In this document: in pieces, positions 14,730-17,233 of the stretch | Numbering within the stretch: position 1 is the stretch's first letter | Layout of the letters: each line of letters starts with the position of its first letter | DNA from: JAPLCX01 sp964460305 | GTDB lineage: Bacteria; Auribacterota; Tritonobacteria; UBA1439 | Assembly: GCA_964460305.1 (NCBI GenBank) | Contig: CAYWRA010000058.1 | Span: forward strand, 1-17,233 | DNA length: 17,233 nucleotides | Direction: 5' to 3' | Notes under the pieces: model-generated | Seen by the model: only the letters and a program-made list of their open reading frames with translations | Told to the model about the DNA's origin: nothing | Database searches by the model: none | Position numbers and translations under genes: made by a program

Positions 14730-15632
14730 GTGGCGAGCTTTCAGGAATGTCCCAAGGTTTCTGCGGTTGTGCCCACTCATAATCTAAAAGAGGTCCTCCT
14801 GGAGTGCGTGGAATCGATTTTTAACCAAAATTATCCCAATCTGGAAGCAATAATAGTCGATAACGCTTCAACCGACGGGACAAGCGAGGCGGTTGGAAAG
14901 ACATTTCCCCAGGCGAAGCTCATCAGGACGCCGAAAAATCTGGGCGTTACCGGAGGGGTCAATGCCGGAGTCGAAAAGGCCGCCGGAGATTATGTCTGGC
15001 TTGTCGATCATGACAACATCCTTGAATGCAACATGCTTTCGGAGATGGTGAGCCTGGCCGGATCCGATCCTGCGATCGGCATCGTGGTCCCCAAGATTCT
15101 GTATTGGGAAAACAAGGACGTGATCTGGGCCGCGGGAACGGCCGTTAATCTTTTTACGGGCGAGAATATATCCAGAGAGGGGAAAGACGTCGGTCAATAC
15201 GAAAAGATAGAAGAGGTCCAGATAGCGCCGGCCAATTTTTTGGTGAAAAAAGAGGTGTTCGATCGGATCGGATTATATGACGACGTCTTTTTTGTATCTT
15301 ATGAAGATGCCGATTTTTCCCTTCGGGCAAGGAACGCAGGTTTCAAGATAGTCTATACACCCAAGGCGGTTTGCTATCACAAGTTTCCCCTTCTGGACAA
15401 GAAAAGGATTAAGCAGCGCTGGCTTTCCCGCTCGTATTGGGCGGCCAGGAACAAGATAATCTTCATGAGAAAACACTCTCGGTCTTTTTTTCTGTTCTGC
15501 CTGCTATATCCCGCCTGGTTTTGCATCTATACTTATCAATCTCTCCGATACCGTAATCTTGCGGCCCTTTTGGATTTTTATAAGGGCATGATCGCGGGCT
15601 TTAAGTGGGCGATTTTTGATTGCGAGGCGTGA
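14730..15632 (+). CDS. GT2 family glycosyltransferase (rhamnosyltransferase-like)
   Basis: 300 residues. KVSAVVPTHN start, IIVDNASTDGT (41-51), NLGVTGGVNAGVEKA (70-84), metal-binding DHD at 93-95, and SYEDADFSLRARNAGF with Glu192-Asp193 as likely catalytic region: a full WcaA/rhamnosyltransferase-type GT2. The C-terminus (~232-300) is basic/aromatic with one or two hydrophobic stretches (FFLFCLLYPAWFCIY). The start is GTG at 14730, with AGGAAGGGG six bases upstream. The 79-base gap before it is the longest inside the operon and might hold an internal promoter, though none is clear. Confidence 0.9.
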   Translation: MASFQECPKVSAVVPTHNLKEVLLECVESIFNQNYPNLEAIIVDNASTDGTSEAVGKTFPQAKLIRTPKNLGVTGGVNAGVEKAAGDYVWLVDHDNILECNMLSEMVSLAGSDPAIGIVVPKILYWENKDVIWAAGTAVNLFTGENISREGKDVGQYEKIEEVQIAPANFLVKKEVFDRIGLYDDVFFVSYEDADFSLRARNAGFKIVYTPKAVCYHKFPLLDKKRIKQRWLSRSYWAARNKIIFMRKHSRSFFLFCLLYPAWFCIYTYQSLRYRNLAALLDFYKGMIAGFKWAIFDCEA

Positions 15633-15638
15633 TTGTTC

Positions 15639-16394
15639 ATGGTCGAAAAAATAGTCAACCGGGAGATTGCCGATTATTGGGACAAGCGAGGGGAGACCTA
15701 CGTCATCTCCTGGAAATCGGCGGCTAAAAAGCGTCTGAGCGAACTTGAAATTGGTTTGGTGCGCGGGGCAATCGAATCGGTCCGGGAACGCTCGGGCGGC
15801 AAGCGGATGAGGACGCTGGATATCGGGATCGGATTGGGACGAATCAGCGAAGCGGTCATGGAATATGCGGTTGAACATTGCGGCATCGACGTTTCCCGGA
15901 CGATGCTCGACTACTGCAGGGAGAAATTCAAAGATAATAAGAAACTTGAGCGGCTGGTCCTCTGCGACATTCTCAACCCGCTTCCCGAAGACATGGGGAA
16001 GTTTGACGTTGTGACCGCGATTCGGGTTTTGTCCTATACCCCATTGTGGCGGAAGGAGCTCGAGAATATCTATGACGCGATGAACCCTGGAGGGGTTTGT
16101 GTTTTTACCTTCCCGAATAGATATTCTTCCATACTTTTGCCCAGGCTGCGGGCGGCCGCGCATGGAAAATATGCGGGGCCTGCGGTCACGTATCGCGAGC
16201 TGGAGACAGCCGTCAGGGGAATCGGTTTCTCCGAATGCCGGATCAGGGGCTTTACAAGGCTGTTGGACGTTCTCTACGATTGGTGTGATAGCGAGGTTTC
16301 TGCCGGGAATTTGTTCGGGATCGAAAATTTTTTGGAGACGATACTTGGCCCAACGCTCTTCGCGAGGCTATATTACGTTATCTGCAAAAAATGA
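15639..16394 (+). CDS. class I SAM-dependent methyltransferase
   Basis: 251 residues from the ATG at 15639; a TTG two codons earlier (15633) is equally well placed relative to GAGG at 15624-15627, so the start is open by six bases. LDIGIGLGRIS (60-70) is SAM-binding motif I, CGIDVSRTMLDYCREKF covers strand 2, and FDVVTAIRVLSYTP and MNPGGVCVFTFPN complete a standard Methyltransf_11-like core. The likely role is methylation of a sugar or glycan end; the third methyltransferase domain in this operon. It begins 6 bases after the GT2 stop and overlaps the next gene by 4. Confidence 0.88.
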   Translation: MVEKIVNREIADYWDKRGETYVISWKSAAKKRLSELEIGLVRGAIESVRERSGGKRMRTLDIGIGLGRISEAVMEYAVEHCGIDVSRTMLDYCREKFKDNKKLERLVLCDILNPLPEDMGKFDVVTAIRVLSYTPLWRKELENIYDAMNPGGVCVFTFPNRYSSILLPRLRAAAHGKYAGPAVTYRELETAVRGIGFSECRIRGFTRLLDVLYDWCDSEVSAGNLFGIENFLETILGPTLFARLYYVICKK

Positions 16395-17134
16395 TCGCTT
16401 ATTTTGAGAACATTGCTCTTAAGATCGCTCACCGGATTGCCGAGGTTTTGGCGAAAACGGAAATCCGCCCGGAGCAGATTACGATCTTGCGGTTTATTAT
16501 CGCCGCTCCGGCGAGCGTGTATTTCTTCAGCCGGGGGAAATATTTGTATAACGTCGTCGGATTGGCGATCTATATGCTTTTAGCGATCCTGGATTGGGTC
16601 GATGGGCACCTGGCAAGGATAAGCGGCCGGACCTCGGACTGGGGCAAATGGCTCGATGAGACTTCGGATCGGGTATTGATGCTGCTTGTTCTGGCGAGCA
16701 TCTTTTACGCCGGGATGGTTTCCGACGACGGCAGGACATGGATCGGGCTGTCGGTTGTGTTTTTCCCCGTTCTCTTTTTTTTAACGGCCCTGTTGAATGA
16801 GTTTGACCGGATGTTTAACATGGGATTGGGACGTTATCCGGAGATAGAGAGGAGGGTGTATCAACTGGACCTTTTCCCGACTTCAGCGGACAAATTTTTA
16901 TTCAACCTGGTGAACCCCCATCGCAACTCGATCACTAAATTCTGCTTTATAATCAGCTATCCGTTATTTTTGGGTATCCTTACCGATCGCCTGGCGCTTA
17001 CCTTTGCCTTTATAACTTTTATGTTTGCCTTACGAACGGTCGGACTCATTTTTGTAGTATGCAGGGTCATAAGGAGAAGAGATACCGATTCGGCTTTAAC
17101 GAAAGTCTTGATGGAATACATGCGACAGACTTAG
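16391..17134 (+). CDS. CDP-alcohol phosphatidyltransferase family protein
   Basis: 247 residues with the exact family signature DxxDGxxARx8GxxxDxxxD at residues 68-93 (Asp68, Asp71, Gly72, Ala75, Arg76, Gly85, Asp89, Asp93), set at the end of a hydrophobic helix. About six membrane helices are seen (~33-46, 52-68, 94-110, 118-136, ~185-205, 208-226). Such enzymes join a CDP-linked lipid or alcohol to a second alcohol by a phosphodiester bond. Its place at the end of a glycan operon, with an ATGA overlap, suggests it makes a phospholipid-type anchor or a phospho-alcohol decoration for this glycan and is not the housekeeping PgsA or PssA, but this is inference. Confidence 0.92.
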   Translation: MIAYFENIALKIAHRIAEVLAKTEIRPEQITILRFIIAAPASVYFFSRGKYLYNVVGLAIYMLLAILDWVDGHLARISGRTSDWGKWLDETSDRVLMLLVLASIFYAGMVSDDGRTWIGLSVVFFPVLFFLTALLNEFDRMFNMGLGRYPEIERRVYQLDLFPTSADKFLFNLVNPHRNSITKFCFIISYPLFLGILTDRLALTFAFITFMFALRTVGLIFVVCRVIRRRDTDSALTKVLMEYMRQT

Positions 17135-17192
17135 ACCGACGCCGGGATTCTCCCCACGGGGCATGAACTTGTTCTCTCGCCTAAGTACACTC

Positions 17193-17211
17193 TGTCATAA
17201 ATACGATGACA
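17193..17211. other. inverted repeat TGTCAT-N7-ATGACA
   Basis: Perfect 6-bp arms around a 7-base AT-rich centre, 58 bases after the last gene, followed by TATAAATATTG. It has the form of an operator for a dimeric regulator of a gene beyond the window, or a weak hairpin; no T-run follows, so it is not a good terminator. Confidence 0.3.
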
Positions 17212-17233
17212 TATAAATATTGTTTTCAAAGAC

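Overview
The window reads as chromosomal DNA from an uncultured-type Gram-negative bacterium. It carries an rpoN gene (sigma-54), a CCA-encoding tRNA-Thr, a long surface-glycan operon, and intergenic spacers filled with degenerate word-like repeats. Those spacers resemble what I know from metagenome-assembled genomes of candidate phyla such as Omnitrophota, but the phylum cannot be fixed from this sequence and I give it only as a guess.

Layout. (1) 1-1.6 kb: a Fic-domain AMPylase-type gene whose frame is open to the left window edge, overlapped by one base by a short DUF2971-like gene that looks truncated. (2) 1.6-2.1 kb: gene remnants (including a perfect EF-hand/dockerin-like loop in another frame), a palindromic repeat, tRNA-Thr(CGU) and a bidirectional terminator. 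(3) 2.1-3.6 kb: rpoN on the minus strand. (4) 3.6-5.2 kb: a repeat-rich stretch holding a secreted T7-lysozyme-like amidase gene and a 249-bp inverted-repeat structure that carries a 36-base exact copy of the middle of the upstream tRNA-Thr gene. (5) 5.2-17.1 kb: eleven same-strand genes, mostly overlapping or a few bases apart, preceded by a good candidate sigma-54 promoter.

The operon encodes, in order: a double GT2 glycosyltransferase with C-terminal membrane segments, a B12-binding-type radical SAM protein, a Wzx-like flippase, a GT2, a GT2-methyltransferase fusion, a methyltransferase, an RmlC-like sugar epimerase, a DegT-type PLP aminotransferase, a GT2, a methyltransferase and a CDP-alcohol phosphatidyltransferase. 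Together they suggest synthesis, methylation and membrane export of a glycan or glycolipid containing an aminodeoxy sugar, possibly with a phospho-alcohol attached. No polymerase (Wzy), chain-length regulator (Wzz) or initiating phosphoglycosyltransferase was recognised, so the locus may be completed elsewhere or make a short, non-polymerised glycan. The most interesting points are the unusual operon content and fusions, the heptamer repeat inside the radical SAM gene, the tRNA-fragment element, and the sigma-54-like promoter lying between rpoN and the operon.
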